The notes under the pieces are model-generated. The model saw only the letters and a program-made list of their open reading frames with translations, was not told the DNA's origin and did not search any database. A stretch of DNA of 64,000 nt from Omphiscola glabra (lineage: Eukaryota; Mollusca; Gastropoda; Lymnaeidae). Each line of letters opens with the position of its first letter. The first letter of the stretch is position 1. The position numbers and the translations under genes were made by a program. Of this stretch, positions 1 through 11,797 are shown one piece after another. The stretch lies in contig OZ024801.1 in NCBI GenBank assembly GCA_964017045.1, positions 28,368,049 to 28,432,048 of the forward strand. The letters are read 5' to 3'.

Positions 1-835
1 GCAAAAAAATAATTTTATCGTTTTCTAAAGGAAATAATCTTTGTTTTTTCAAGAGGAAATCAAAATAAAACATTATATTTCTTTTAGAAGACCTTTCTGA
101 AGGTGTTGGCAAAGGAAAAAGTCTACAAAAATAAGAGTATTGTATTTTAGATTAAATAATTCTCTTTTTTTACATGAAGAAATTAAAATATACTACATTT
201 TATTTTTTATTTACGGGGAAAGGAGAAAGCGAAAACGTCTTGTTATTTGGAGAAAATAAACATTTAAAATAAGTTCTTCTTACAGTTTACTAGGAAAGGA
301 TGGGGAAAAAAATATTTGCGCTAAACAAAATTGCACAAATTTCAGCTAATGTAAAAACCAGCGGCATCATGATTGCTAAAAAAAAATGCGCTCACTGTGT
401 GTCCCCGTGGTTTGTTCGCTTCCCATGACAACCAATCTCTAGCTGAAGCAGACGTTTACAAACCAGGAGTCTCTGACTTCAACGTCTCTTCACCCGCCGT
501 CAAAGATAATTTTTAAAATCAGAAATAAAGATTAAATTGAATTAGGTCCCCGGGAAACACTTGATGTCTCTTATCTAGTTTCAAAATTTGTGTTCAGCTT
601 AGAATGAGTAGAGCGTTGTACAGAGAATCGTACATAACAATATTTATTTAGCTGCTGAAAAAAAAATTTTTGTCACGACTAGGCTACAAAGAATAAATAA
701 ATTAAAAGGATTTTAAATTTAGACTATGGTCATATTATCGCGAGGGCCTTGATGTATTGCAACGGATTTGTTCCATCAGACAGCAGAAAGTTAAAAGCTG
801 AATGGATATTAAGCTCTAAGACATTCGTCTGTTAC
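1..835. other. AT-rich intergenic, no gene seen
   Basis: AT-rich sequence with frequent A and T runs. No long open frame, RNA gene or recognisable repeat was found. It ends at the first minisatellite. Confidence 0.5.
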
Positions 836-1125
836 ATGGTGAGCTGAATGATGGTGAGTTGAATGATGGTGAGTTGAATGATGGTGAGCTGAATGATGTG
901 GAGCTGAATGATGGTGAGTTGAATGATGGTGAGTTGAATGATGGTGAGTTGAATGATGGTGAGTTGAATGATGGTGAGCTGAATGATGGTGAGTTGAATG
1001 ATGGTGAGCTGAATGATGGTGAGTTGAATGATTGTGAGTCGAATGATGGTGAGTTGAATGATGGTGAGTTGAATGATGGTGAGTTGAATGATGGTGAGTT
1101 GAATGATGGTGAGTTGAATGATTTT
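836..1125. repeat. 15-bp minisatellite, about 19 units
   Basis: Tandem units of GAGTTGAATGATGGT with C/T change at the fourth or fifth base in some copies. Because 15 is a multiple of 3, both strands stay open (ELNDG repeats on plus, TIIQL repeats on minus), but the peptides are pure repeat and there is no flanking coding sequence, so I call this non-coding. The last unit decays into ATTTTAAGAA. Confidence 0.95.
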
Positions 1126-2890
1126 AAGAAGAGGACTTTTCAACGTAAGTGTGATTGCTAAGATGTTAAAACACTTAAGAGTTTACATGATTTTTTTTCA
1201 TCCTCTGAAGTCGCTGTAGAATAGACAGAATGAAAAATAAATTAACGTACAAATCTCTTTCTGACAAGATGTTTATACAAAATTATACATGCAAAATTTT
1301 TTTCCTTCATAATTAAAAAAAATTTTTTTGCTCTTCATTGAAAAGATGTTGTAGTTTTACTTAATAATTAAAAAAAAAATGAAATTGTTGATAAAAAATG
1401 TAACAAAAATATTAGCGCAATTATTTATAGCTATCAACACGTCTTTAATCTCCTCACATTTCGTATGTCAAAACAAGGACACGTTGCTAATTGAATCATG
1501 CATCGGGGTTGTATTTCTCGGAACAAAATATGTACAATTAAGATGACATTGACATGAATTTGTACCAACAAGTGCCAAAGAAACGCATACCTATGTCACT
1601 GTACCGATTTATTATTTCCAGTTAATGCATCACACACAATAACACGAGGCTAATTACATTGCAACAATTACCCAGCACCAGTTAAATAGTAGTAACTACA
1701 TTTGTACCAGTTGCATCGTACTAATTGCATCAATAAGCAAACAATGCCATTGTCTGCAACATTAAGTACAAATATATATATATATACATACATATAGATA
1801 CAGCTTAAACTCGTACGAAGCCTCAATAAAATGTGTTTAAATTTCTCCGTTTAGTCCGCGGTCGCCTGCTGCTCGCGACGTGCAATGAACATGGTTTCCA
1901 CACGGTCGTAAGGAATAGATTTGGGCTAAGGTCCGCCCAAGGGGCATTTATTTTATGGGGGTGGCATTTCCGGTCCTCATCATACGCTGTTTATACATTT
2001 TTTTTTAAAAAATTTTTTTTTTTTAATTTCCATTCTCTTGTACATTGTGGTGTTCGTTAATTGGGGGCGGCAAAGTCAAGTCCCGCCCCCGGGCGTCGGA
2101 AATTCTATCTACCCCACTGCTTGTACATGTCTGTATGTGGTGTATTCGTAAATAAAAGATGAAGCGTTTTCAATTTTAAACTCAATCGTGTTGATAGTTA
2201 AATGTCAACATCTCTTGGATGCTTAGCGTAAACCAGTAGATGTCTAAACCTCTTACAGGTTAAGGGTGAAAGTAAAAAAAAATTATGTTAAAATCTCTTG
2301 AATGATTAGGGTAAATTTTAACTTTTTGTGTGTATTCAATCATAAAATAGTCCATTGACTGAATTCAGATGCTAATCAAATCGTAGCACCGTGACGTCGA
2401 AGACTCAATGAAAATAAATCAACTGTGATAAATTTCACGGTCGACTGAAGTATTTTTGTTGTTGTATTTCAACAGGCTGTCAGCGTCGTCTGCTGGAATG
2501 ACTTCAAGTCGTCTGCATGACCCCGTAGGCTGCCTCCCAGTTGACCCTCACCCGAAGATCCTCCTCATACTGATGCTTTGTGGACCGGTAGAATATACAA
2601 AATTCAATTTATAAAAGTCAACTTATTTATTAAAAGGCGACAGGAATCTTAATTCTCCCAACAGACTGTGAATTCCAAACAGCAATTGTTATTATTCAAA
2701 CACATGCATTCCAAAAAGTGCGCTGTAGACGCTCAGGTATGGCCTGTTTAAAGTTAATATTACTAACCAAGATAGACCCTCCCTCCAAGCCCCTCCCTCC
2801 GGATATGTTTATCAAAGGCACTTAACAATGGTAATTTTTATTTATACGTAATGTGTTCAAACACATTTAAATCCCTACAACACCGACGAA
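1126..2890. other. Gene-free spacer with a GC-richer island
   Basis: Mostly AT-rich. A short (TA)n run lies near 1775-1800. A GC-richer block at about 1850-2160 contains GGGGGCGG and CCGCCCCCGGGCG and ends with AATAAAAGATG; it could be a degraded transposon or LTR end, but I saw no termini or target duplication. At 2475-2610 a short open stretch follows a TTTCAACAG acceptor-like site; it is too short to call. Confidence 0.4.
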
Positions 2891-3284
2891 CTTAACATTA
2901 TCAATAGCATATAACTCAGGGGCTGTTAACATCATCAATAGCATGTAACGCAGGGGCTGTTAACATCATCCATAGCATGTAACGCAGGGGCTGTTAACAT
3001 TATCCATGGCATCTATTGCAGGGGCTGTTAACATCATCAATGGCATCTATTGCAGGGGCTGTTAACATCATCAATGGCATCTATTGCAGGGGCTGTTAAC
3101 ATCATCAATGGCATCTATTGCAGGGGCTGTTAACATCATCCATAGAATCTAACGCAGGGGCTGTTAACATCATCAATAGCATCTATTGCAGGGGCTGTTA
3201 ACATCATCAATGACATCTAAGGCAGGGGCTGTTAACATCATCAATGGCATCTAACGCAGGGGCTGTTAACATCATCAATGGCAT
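2891..3284. repeat. 34-bp minisatellite, about 11-12 units
   Basis: Units built around GCAGGGGCTGTTAACATCAT followed by CAATGGCATCTATT or close variants. The array resumes for about 1.5 units at 3456-3507 after an interruption at 3285-3455, so a dispersed repeat appears to have landed inside it. Confidence 0.93.
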
Positions 3285-3455
3285 ATTAATATTATTATTA
3301 TTATAAGAAGCTTTTTATAGCGTAGTACCCCAACCTAGGGCTGGGCTTACCACGCTGTACATACAATTTAACAACCATAAGCCTGAACTTAAAAATTAAC
3401 ATACATTAATTAAATAAAACAAAAACAAATGTGTATTCGCCCAGCCATTCCATAA
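3285..3455. repeat. Dispersed repeat interrupting the 34-bp array
   Basis: Contains AGTACCCCAACCTAGGGCT (from about 3332), closely matched by AGTACCCCAGCCTAGGGCC at about 21465, and both copies continue with a similar AT-rich body ending near a CCAGCCA motif. Two copies in one window imply a dispersed element. It is not autonomous and I cannot name its family; a SINE is possible. Confidence 0.6.
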
Positions 3456-3680
3456 TATAACGTAGGGGTTGTTAACATCATCAATAGCATTTAACGCAGG
3501 GGTTGTCAGCTGGTAGGCAAAGGACCCCTTGTATTTATTTTGAAATTGTATTATAATTTGCAGATACAAACTGTATTCTAGGAAGGGGTCTGGGAACTTC
3601 ATCTGATTGGCAAAGGGTTCCAATTCTCTCACACACACAAAGTTATAATCCCCGTTTTAACAGTTAATATCAAATTTGAA

Positions 3681-4132
3681 TAACATAATAAAGTATCCAC
3701 ATAACAAAGTATCCACATAACAAAGTATCCACATAACAAAGTATCCACATAACAAAGTATCCACATAACAAAGTATCCACATAACAAAGTATCCACATAA
3801 CAAAGTATCCACATAACAAAGTATCCACATAACAAAGTATCCACATAACAAAGTATCCACATAACAAAGTATCCACATAACAAAGTATCCACATAACAAA
3901 GTATCCACATAACAAAGTATCCACATAACAAAGTATCCACATAACAAAGTATCCACATAACAAAGTATCCACATAACAAAGTATCCACATAACAAAGTAT
4001 CCACATAACAAAGTATCCACATAACAAAGTATCCACATAACAAAGTATCCACATAACAAAGTATCCACATAACAAAGTATCCACATAACAAAGTATCCAC
4101 ATAACAAAGTATCCACATAACAAAGAATCCAC
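3681..4132. repeat. 16-bp minisatellite, about 28 nearly identical units
   Basis: Unit AAAGTATCCACATAAC repeated almost without change. The period is not a multiple of 3, so all three minus frames cycle through the same 16-residue peptide (MWILCYVDTLLCGYFV); this is a by-product of the repeat and not a gene. The lack of variation suggests recent expansion or strong homogenisation. Confidence 0.97.
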
Positions 4133-4227
4133 ATTGAATGTTCTTTAATATGAGGTTATCTTTCCAACAACGCATTTCTCAAATCGTCAGTAAATGTGGT
4201 TTTTTTCAGCGTATCTAAAATTACTCA

Positions 4228-4233
4228 TTTATT
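4228..4233 (-). promoter_or_regulatory. Candidate poly(A) signal of receptor 1
   Basis: AATAAA on the minus strand about 270 bases past the receptor stop codon, just beyond the 13-bp array. If used, the whole array would be in the 3' UTR. A single hexamer in AT-rich DNA is weak evidence. Confidence 0.35.
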
Positions 4234-4238
4234 GTCGA

Positions 4239-4503
4239 TGTTATTCAACAGTGTCATATGACAGTTTATATCTGACAGTGTTATACGACAGTTTATCTGA
4301 CAGTGTTGTCTGACGTTGTTGTCTGACGGTGTTTGCTGACGGTGTTATCTGACAATGTAATCTGACAGTATTATCTAACAATGGTATCTGACAGTGTTAT
4401 CTGACAGTAATATCTGACAGTGTTATCTGGCAGTGTTATCTGACAGCATGATCTGACAGTGTTATCTGACGGTGTTATCTGACAGTATTATCTGACAGTG
4501 TTA
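4239..4503. repeat. 13-bp minisatellite abutting receptor 1 stop codon
   Basis: Around 19 variable units of TGACAGTGTTATC. On the receptor strand each unit reads CACTGTCAGATAA. The receptor stop TAA sits at the boundary as CCTCTAA, resembling the CAGATAA end of a unit, so the stop codon may itself derive from the repeat. With period 13, TAA occurs in all frames downstream. Confidence 0.9.
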
Positions 4504-5676
4504 GAGGACACACGTCGTTAACAAAGCCCTGTACCGCCTGTTGTACTTGAGGTACACAAACATGTTGCACGCTGCGCTGAAGGCTTCCACCGTGAACCTG
4601 ACGGTGATGGCCGCCAGGTACGTGTTGTGGTAGCGACGCAGGATGTTGAACTCCGACTCACACAAGATGGCGTAGAAGATGAGAAGCTTCGGTGTGTTGC
4701 ACAGCACGAAAATGACGGAGACGAGGGTGGCTGATTTGACAGCCTGCAGCTCTTTCCTCGACGAGCCCTTTACGGGGATCGACTCGGTTCTGATATCTCT
4801 TTTTACGGCGTTTCTGTGCTCTGATCGCTCACCCTCCAGTTTAGCGTCATGCAGTTCTGGAAAACCTTCTAGAGGATTTGAGTTTGATGATTTGGAAGGA
4901 ATACATGGGATGTCAGAATTCTCCGGGTGAGCTTTGTTGATTTCCGAGAACAGCAAATCCCAAGGAGCGTTTTGAACTGACTTGCGGAAGTTTGAAGACG
5001 CGCGCAGGCTTGACGCAAGGATGACAAGACACACGGCCACTGTGACCTGACAAACAGTCGTCAGGACCAAGGCGATCATGCTGCGGGCTGAGTAGACCTG
5101 ACTCCAGTTAGGGGCCGTCCAAAATATCAACACGGAGATGTTTCTGACCGGGTCATTTGCTTCGTGCAGACCCTGGGAGGTCAGCAGAGGCAGGTAGAGC
5201 GCAAAACAAATAACGGACAGGGCTGACACGATGATAATGGTTCGGGACCGCGTGAACGTGTGTTTGAAACGAAACGGCAACGCCACACAGCAGCATTTCT
5301 GCACCGCGATGTACGTCGTGACGGCTTGGGAGATGTCGTACGCGAAGGCGTAGTAATATCCGATGATGAGATTCAGCGAGTCCCCGTCCGTCCGCCAGGA
5401 CTCGGGTAAATACTCCGAGAACAGGTAGAAGCAGTCGGTGGGGATCATGAACATCACACAGACGAGGTCGATTAGGGAGAGGAGAAGGAAACAGACGGAA
5501 AGTCCGTCTCGGAGTCCGAGTCTCAAGAACACCGCAATGTTGATGACGTTTGTGACAAGGCCGACGACCAAGACAGGAGGTCGGATTACTCCACGTACGA
5601 AAAACGATATCGTCTTCAGGGTTTCTTCGGTGATGATATCGTGTTCAGTCCTCGCAACACTCTGAGTGGTGTTCAT
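4501..5676 (-). CDS. Receptor 1: chemosensory-type seven-TM GPCR
   Basis: Single-exon receptor of 391 residues, predicted to sit in the plasma membrane of a sensory cell and signal through a G protein; the ligand is unknown. TM1 about 31-52, TM2 60-83 (LSLIDL, Asp70), TM3 103-129 with QKC at 126-128 where rhodopsin-like receptors have DRY, TM4 147-166, TM5 196-223, a third loop of about 85 polar residues, TM6 with CNTPK, TM7 with NMFVY replacing NPxxY. ECL2 has a sequon at Asn179. No Cys at the start of TM3 or in ECL2, so the usual disulphide is missing. I start at the Met at 5676 (MNTTQ) because this puts every motif in the same register as the paralogues, which all begin MN near a sequon; an upstream in-frame Met at 5730 would add 18 residues. 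Closest in the window is receptor 2. The family name follows the molluscan 'chemosensory receptor' proteins and is inferred. Confidence 0.88.
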   Translation of the reverse strand: MNTTQSVARTEHDIITEETLKTISFFVRGVIRPPVLVVGLVTNVINIAVFLRLGLRDGLSVCFLLLSLIDLVCVMFMIPTDCFYLFSEYLPESWRTDGDSLNLIIGYYYAFAYDISQAVTTYIAVQKCCCVALPFRFKHTFTRSRTIIIVSALSVICFALYLPLLTSQGLHEANDPVRNISVLIFWTAPNWSQVYSARSMIALVLTTVCQVTVAVCLVILASSLRASSNFRKSVQNAPWDLLFSEINKAHPENSDIPCIPSKSSNSNPLEGFPELHDAKLEGERSEHRNAVKRDIRTESIPVKGSSRKELQAVKSATLVSVIFVLCNTPKLLIFYAILCESEFNILRRYHNTYLAAITVRFTVEAFSAACNMFVYLKYNRRYRALLTTCVL

Positions 5677-5730
5677 GTTATTGTGTTGTCCCCAAGTGTT
5701 GGAGATACTCAGACGTTGTTTTGAAAACAA

Positions 5731-6440
5731 AACGTGTTCCTGAAAATATTTAGGAGCCTTTTCAGTTCTGTGATGCCACCTTTAAGGTCACGTGTCTGAA
5801 ATTAAGTGAAATGTTAATGTTGCTTGAACATTACAAACAAATTTGTGTTGTTTAATTCAATTGTTGTCAGCACCCGAAAACTACATTAATTAAATGTTGT
5901 TTTCACCGAATATATTAAAATATATATCGCAAGTTTTCATTATAGACATATTTATATCTCGTAAACAAATATTATATTCGAATACAGTGATTTACAACAA
6001 AAAGTATTTGATTTGATTTGAAAATTACAAAGATTCTCTCTGTCATTAATTCGATCCGAAGGCTTTCTAGGTAACTCGGACACCATAAACAGGTACATTG
6101 AAGCTAAACCAATACACACAATCTAAAGACGTTAAGAAAAACCTAAGAAAACAAAATCCTTTGTTAAGATCGGAGAAACCCAATTTAAAAAAAACATGAT
6201 TTTTCGCTCATGAAAATGTTTGACTTTCGTTAACAACAATTAAATAGTATATCAACATTGGTTTCCCTCTCGGATAAATCCATAGGCTTTCATAACGCAA
6301 AATTGTTTACCACGCAATAATGTACACAATTTAGAATCGCGTAAAAACGGACCCCGTTTCACACATAGTCACTGTCAACAACATCAGTGAAGTATTCATA
6401 CATGGAAACTCCAGAAAATATCAAGACAGTGCTCCTGACT
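5731..6440. other. 5' flank of receptor 1, no gene seen
   Basis: AT-rich region upstream of receptor 1 on its own strand, so it should hold the promoter and any non-coding first exon. No clear TATA box or conserved block could be picked out by eye. Confidence 0.35.
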
Positions 6441-7451
6441 ATTTGGTTATAGAACAATCCATATATAACTAGTCGGGAAGATTTGGTTATAGATCAATCC
6501 TTATATTACTAGTCCGGAAGATTTGGTTACAGAAAAATCCATAAATAACTAGACCGGAAGATTTGGTTATAGGACAATCCTTATATAACTAGTCCGGAAG
6601 ATTTGGTTATAGAACAATCCATATATAACCAGTCCGGAAGATTTGGTTATAGAACAATCCTTATATAACCAGTCCGGAAGATTTGGTTATAGAACACTCC
6701 ATATATAACTAGTCCGGAAGATTTGGTTATAGAACAATCCTTATATAACCAGTCCGGAAGATTTGGTTATAGAACAATCCTTATATAACCAGTCCGGAAG
6801 ATTTGGTTATAGAACAATCCTTATATAACCAGTCCGGAAGATTTGGTTATAGAACAATCCTTATATAACCTGTCCGAAAGATTTGGTTATAGAACAATCC
6901 TTATATAACCAGTCCGGAAGATTTGGTTGTAGAACAATCCTTATATAACCAGTCCGGAAGATTTGGTTGTAGAACAATCCTTATATAACCAGTCCGGAAG
7001 ATTTGGTTATAGAACAATCCTTATATAACCAGTCCGGAAGATTTAGTTATAGAACAATCCTTATATAACCCGTCCGAAAGATTTGGTTATAGAACAATCC
7101 TTATATAACCAGTCCGGAAGATTTGGTTGTAGAACAATCCTTATATAACCCGTCCGGAAGATTTGGTTATAGAACAATCCTTATATAAACAGTCCGGAAG
7201 ATTTGGTTATAGAACAATCCTTATATAACCCGTCTGGAAGATTTGGTTATAGAACAATCCTTATATAACCCGTCCGGAAGATTTGGTTATAGAACAATCC
7301 TTATATAACCCGTCCGAAAGATTTGGTTATAGAACAATCCTTATATAACCAGTCCGGAAGATTTGGTTGTAGAACAATCGTTATATAACCATTCCGGAAG
7401 ATTTGGTTGTAGAACAATCCTTATATAACTATTCCGGAAGATTTGATTTAG
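6441..7451. repeat. 40-bp minisatellite, about 25 units
   Basis: About 1 kb of units of the form ATTTGGTTATAGAACAATCC followed by TTATATAACCAGTCCGGAAG. Each unit contains the inverted pair GGTTATA / TATAACC around a loop of about 12 bases, so each could fold into a hairpin. Variation (CAGTCC, CCGTCC, GGTTGT) is spread in patches, as expected from unequal exchange. Confidence 0.96.
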
Positions 7452-7640
7452 AACAAAAAATAGGAAATCTCACTAGAAAAACTCCAGGTTACAATAAAGT
7501 ATTTTACATTTTGTTTTTGGCTACAGAAACAGAAGCGCATCTTACAACCAGCGCTTCTTCTGATCTCATCTCCAACGACCGATCGTTAGAGGTTAGCACC
7601 GACTGGACAACCTCCTGGGCGAATTCATAATGGCTTAAAA

Positions 7641-7835
7641 CAGACCTGCACAACATACGGCCAATGGGCCGCATGCGGCCCGCAAGCACACACACTGCGG
7701 CCCGCGAGGTAACGAAACCCTCTTTTTTTATTGTTCTTTTTCTTATTAGCTATCTTCCCGTCCCCATCTTTCGACACATACACGTTGTTCATAAAATATT
7801 ACGGGCCGCCTTACATTTTGAGTTGTGGAGGCCTG
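7641..7835. mobile_element. hAT-like MITE with perfect 8-bp target duplication
   Basis: Begins CAGACCTGCACAAC and ends GTTGTGGAGGCCTG, imperfect inverted termini (12 of 14). It is flanked on both sides by the identical octamer GCTTAAAA (7633-7640 and 7836-7843). The interior has GGCCGCATGCGGCCCGCAA, a motif seen in several other elements here. No transposase is encoded. Eight-base duplications and CAG...CTG ends are hAT superfamily features. Confidence 0.85.
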
Positions 7836-7843
7836 GCTTAAAA

Positions 7844-8222
7844 CATATATTTGATTTAAAGATAACCTATAGTGTACGATGCAGCGTGAAAGAGCTTGAT
7901 CGCGAATGGATAGTTATTTGACTAATTTTTTTTTTTATTTAGCGCTTGTATTAGAAGTTTTTAAAACATAAAAAAATTATATTGGTCGCATGGGTTGGGG
8001 GGGGGGGTTGGGGTGGATACTAAGATAAACCTGCTGCTCAGCTCGTCTGTGGTGGATGCTTAAATGATAACTCGAAACTTTCTTTACACAATACAGTCGT
8101 ATTTCTTTGACGAAACTATCGTCTGCACAAGTTTGGTAAATGCGACATTGTGGGAAAAAACCACAGGCTAAACATTATGATTTGATTTCTTGCAATTTAA
8201 ATTTAAATTTGACAAATAAATT
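7844..8222. other. Intergenic, no gene seen
   Basis: AT-rich with a G run near 7998-8008. Nothing else recognised. Confidence 0.4.
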
Positions 8223-8897
8223 TGCAGCTTTGGTGATAGAGTGACAGACACATTGCAGCCTGGCGATAGTCTGTCAGACTCAAGACAACTAGGCGATAGT
8301 CTGTCAGACTCAAGACAACTTGGCGATAGTCTGTCAGACTCAAGAAAAACGGGCGATAGTCTGTCAGACTCATGACAACTTGGCGATAGTCTGTCAGACT
8401 CAAGACAAACGGGCGATAGTCTGTCAGACTCAAGACTAACGGGCGATAGTCTGTCAGACTCAAGACAAACGGGCGATAGTCTGTCAGACTCAAGACAAAC
8501 GGACGATAGTCTGTCAGACTCAAGACAAATGGGCGATAGTCCGTCAGACTCAAGACAAACGGGCGATGGTCCGTCAGACTCAATACAAATGGGCGATAGT
8601 CCGTCAGACTCAATACAAATGGGCGATAGTCCTTCAGACTCAAGACAACTGAGCTATGGTCCGTCAGACTCAAGACAACTGGGCGATGGTCCGTCAGACT
8701 CAAGACAACTGGGCGATGGTCAGTCAGACTCAAGACAACTGGGCGATGGTCCGTCAGACCCAAGACAACTGGGCGATGGTCCGTCAGACCCAAGACAACC
8801 TGGTGATAGGATTTCAGACTGAAGGCAATTTGGCGACAGTGTGCCAGACACCTTACAGCTGTCAGACACGTGATTACTAGGCGATAGTGTGTCAGAC
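8223..8897. repeat. 30-bp minisatellite, about 22 units
   Basis: Units of GGCGATAGTCTGTCAGACTC plus AAGACAAACG or similar. Each contains the near-palindrome AGTCTG-T-CAGACT. The 30-base period keeps frames open on both strands (RPFVLSLTDY repeats on minus, GDGPSDSRQL on plus), giving spurious ORFs. Units at the right end are more diverged. Confidence 0.95.
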
Positions 8898-9242
8898 GCA
8901 ACGTAATTTTGCTGACGGCAAGTCTCAGGCACTGCGCACGGCAGCCCGTCTTTATCCCTTCCCCACGTGCTTGCTACATGAGAAGACTTTTGGTATCAGT
9001 TTACAATAATCGAAACGGTGTCACACGCCCCGAGCCAGCAGGATTAAAAAACATGTCATTAACCCAATTATCACAATATTAACGGAAATGAGATTTTAAA
9101 AAAAACTAACTTATTCAACTGATATTAAATACTCTTGTCTTCTGTGGCTCTGATTGTCTCCGAGTTTCGCTCAAAAAGTATACGTACACAATCCGTTTAA
9201 AAACAAGACGTGTTACAAATGCGCGACTAAACTGAGAACATA

Positions 9243-9611
9243 TTATTCCAGGGACCATACAAGGTGAGGGTCGAAATCAGATGTCAGCAGCGCTGTGATT
9301 CTCCGGATGAATAAAACTGGACAGCAGAATATGAGTAAGGTGTCCAGCATCTCTCCGTCCATTGGCCAGGCTTGAGAGATGGACTTAGATAGCGCAATGA
9401 AACTGTCGCCGGGTGCCATGCAGACGGCACAGTCCACGTCTACGCTTAGAATGAGATAGATACCGACAGTGGCGTTGAGTTTCAGTTGTGTTGTCACACA
9501 GACGATAACATTAAGTAGGACTGTGACGTAGCCGACGATCACAATCTGGGATTCTAACAACAGAGTTGTGTTATTTGTTATTAATCCCGTGGCGTTGGAC
9601 ATCTTGAACAA
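9243..9611 (-). pseudogene. Truncated receptor relic (TM1 to start of TM3)
   Basis: A 122-residue open frame that aligns with the N-terminal third of the receptors. It opens MFKMSNATG with two sequons (NAT, NNT), has a TM1-like IVGYVTVLLNVIVCV, a TM2-like segment with Asp, and then WPMDGEMLDTLLIF, which parallels WRVDGEALGLILAY of receptor 2. It stops where TM3 should begin, so TM3 to TM7 are absent. The LKLGLKD signature of loop 1 is reduced to LKLNATV. Most likely an old, decayed copy; a very diverged two-exon gene is less likely. Confidence 0.6.
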
Positions 9612-10402
9612 AAAAATTGTCTTAAAAGTTATCTCACTATTTATTATTTATGAATAAACTCCTGCAGTTTCACTAAAACTCGCACTGGTCCCCTATGAAG
9701 TAAAGATTTCCCATGTCAATGAAAGGTTTATTATCGTCATAACTTTTGAAAATCAATTACTGCTGAGGATGTCGTATAATGATAACTGACAAATTCTAAA
9801 AAATCTCTACTAGAAGGCATGATTTCCGCCATTTTGATCATCCCTGATAATTACATTTCGTCCCGTCCCCCATTTTAATGTTTTTCCTCTCTTCACGTTC
9901 TAAGCTGGTTTCAAATAAACAAACGATATATTTTGTATTTGTTAAATTACTACAATACACACATAGTTCATCTCGGTAATGTTCGGTTTCTTGCGATAAT
10001 TAAACCAGCACACACACTTAAAAAACGTAGTGTTGTGTAATGACTTTCTTCCCTGTGACGTAGGTTCACATGCTCGAAAAAGATGCGCACTCGACATAAC
10101 ATGACCGACTTAATTACTATTCATTATTTTTTCACATTTCTGTTGGGTTTCATTCTGAATTATTTCAGGGGTATAATTAAACATATGCAATTTTTTTCAA
10201 TCAATTAATTTCAACAGGCGAAAACTATCAATCATTAAAAATGTAATTTGTCTTGAGTTGAACGTGCAGTCCTTTTCTTCTACAGTTGTGTAGATTTCAT
10301 ATTCAAAAATATTTGGGTTTTTTGTACGAGAGAAGAATTTCAAGAAAATTCCACTTGCCGCCCCGAAAAGGAGTTATTTTAAAATGTCTTTTATATATAT
10401 AT

Positions 10403-10451
<49 letters not shown>

Positions 10452-11797
10452 TACAAATGATAAGTAAGGGCAACTAGAGCTCTTTTGTTTTCATAAAAAG
10501 GAACTTTGTAAAACTGAAGCTAATGGTTAGTAGTCCAAGCTGCTGTTAAAATGACATTTTTTTAAAAATTGAAGCTAATGGTTATTAGTACACGCAGTTT
10601 TTCCTTTAAAGTTTCCAAATTTTAAAATTTAAAAGACAGCTTTCCACCAAATTTAAAATCTCGAAGTCTCCTAAATTTGAAAAGTCAAAGTCCACCTTGA
10701 GACCTTGAAACAAAGCCTTGAAGCTGTGTATTTTAGCCGAAACCTTCTTTTTATTGTCTTGTCTTTCTATTTCAAGCTTCCGCATACCTTGTTCCACTAT
10801 TTCCATCACACAACTTAAACGTAGTCTTTCTTTTATTATCAAATGTCCAGCTCTGTACCTTTCCGTGAACCAGAGCTTTAAGTATAAAATGAAGGCGATT
10901 CCCCAAACAAGACATGTATTAATGAAAAAGCTGGAATATATGAAATATATATTTTTTTCTTTTTTGTATTGAACACCACAACTGCAATAAACAATACTAA
11001 CTTAATTCATTAGTGTTTCCTAATTCTTGATCATGGAAAACAAAAAGACAGCTTCGCAACAAAGAATTCATAGTTTAAACTATACTATGTAAGATCATAT
11101 AGTTATAATTTTTACTTTTTCTCCGTACTAACACACTTGATCAAAGTCTACAAATAATAAACGAAACACGCTATTCCACATTGAACACATTCCAAAACAC
11201 CCGATCCTTACCAATAATATCCTGTACTAACGTTATCTCAATAACGATATCAGGGCTGAAAAAGCCTGGACTTTAGAATCTTCTTTATTATTGACGTATC
11301 ATTTTCATCTAGCCTCTTAAACCAACGTAGAAAATTGAAGGGGAAAAAAAAAGACACACACCTTCAACGATTTCCGTGAGAGTAACAGTTCTTTGGTTTA
11401 AAAATAGCGTAGAGTGCAGTGGGTTCGTAAGCCGCCTAACCTCAAAATAGGATCATTATTCGAATAATTCCTTTCCAGCGTAATGGTTCTGTTTTCAGGC
11501 GTTGGGTATTTTGAAAGGACGCACCATGATAACTGGCGACACTGTGCGCTCCAGATGTTGACAATATAAAATATTTTAGGTTATATCTAGATAAGCAATA
11601 TATACAATTTATGATTGAATTTTCTTTTTGGGGGGAGGGGGGGGAGTGAAAGGTCAAGACCGGCTAACTTAGTGACCTAACTTATGGGATTTTTATTTTT
11701 ATGCTAAAGACTGAAAAATTCTACATCATTATAGCAGTTTAGATTTAGAATCGTCGAAAATAAAAAAGCGTTTAAAAAAAAAAAGAGATCCCGGTTC
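9612..11797. other. Gene-free spacer
   Basis: AT-rich, with a long (AT)n tract at about 10396-10449 and no open frame resembling a known protein. The short ORFs at 10606-10972 on both strands look like chance. A G-rich run lies at 11626-11646. Confidence 0.45.
10396..10449. repeat. (AT)n microsatellite
   Basis: Roughly 25 consecutive AT dinucleotides with one ATCA interruption near the left end. Confidence 0.95.

Noticed and set aside
2475..2610. Possible terminal exon after a TTTCAACAG acceptor
   Set aside because: Only about 45 codons, no recognisable domain, no partner exon seen.
3629..4175. Three overlapping minus-strand ORFs of 154-172 residues
   Set aside because: All are readings of the 16-bp array in different frames; the peptide has no content beyond the repeat.
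8203..8901. 232-residue minus-strand ORF and plus-strand ORFs of about 75-97 residues
   Set aside because: Produced by a 30-bp minisatellite whose period keeps frames open on both strands.
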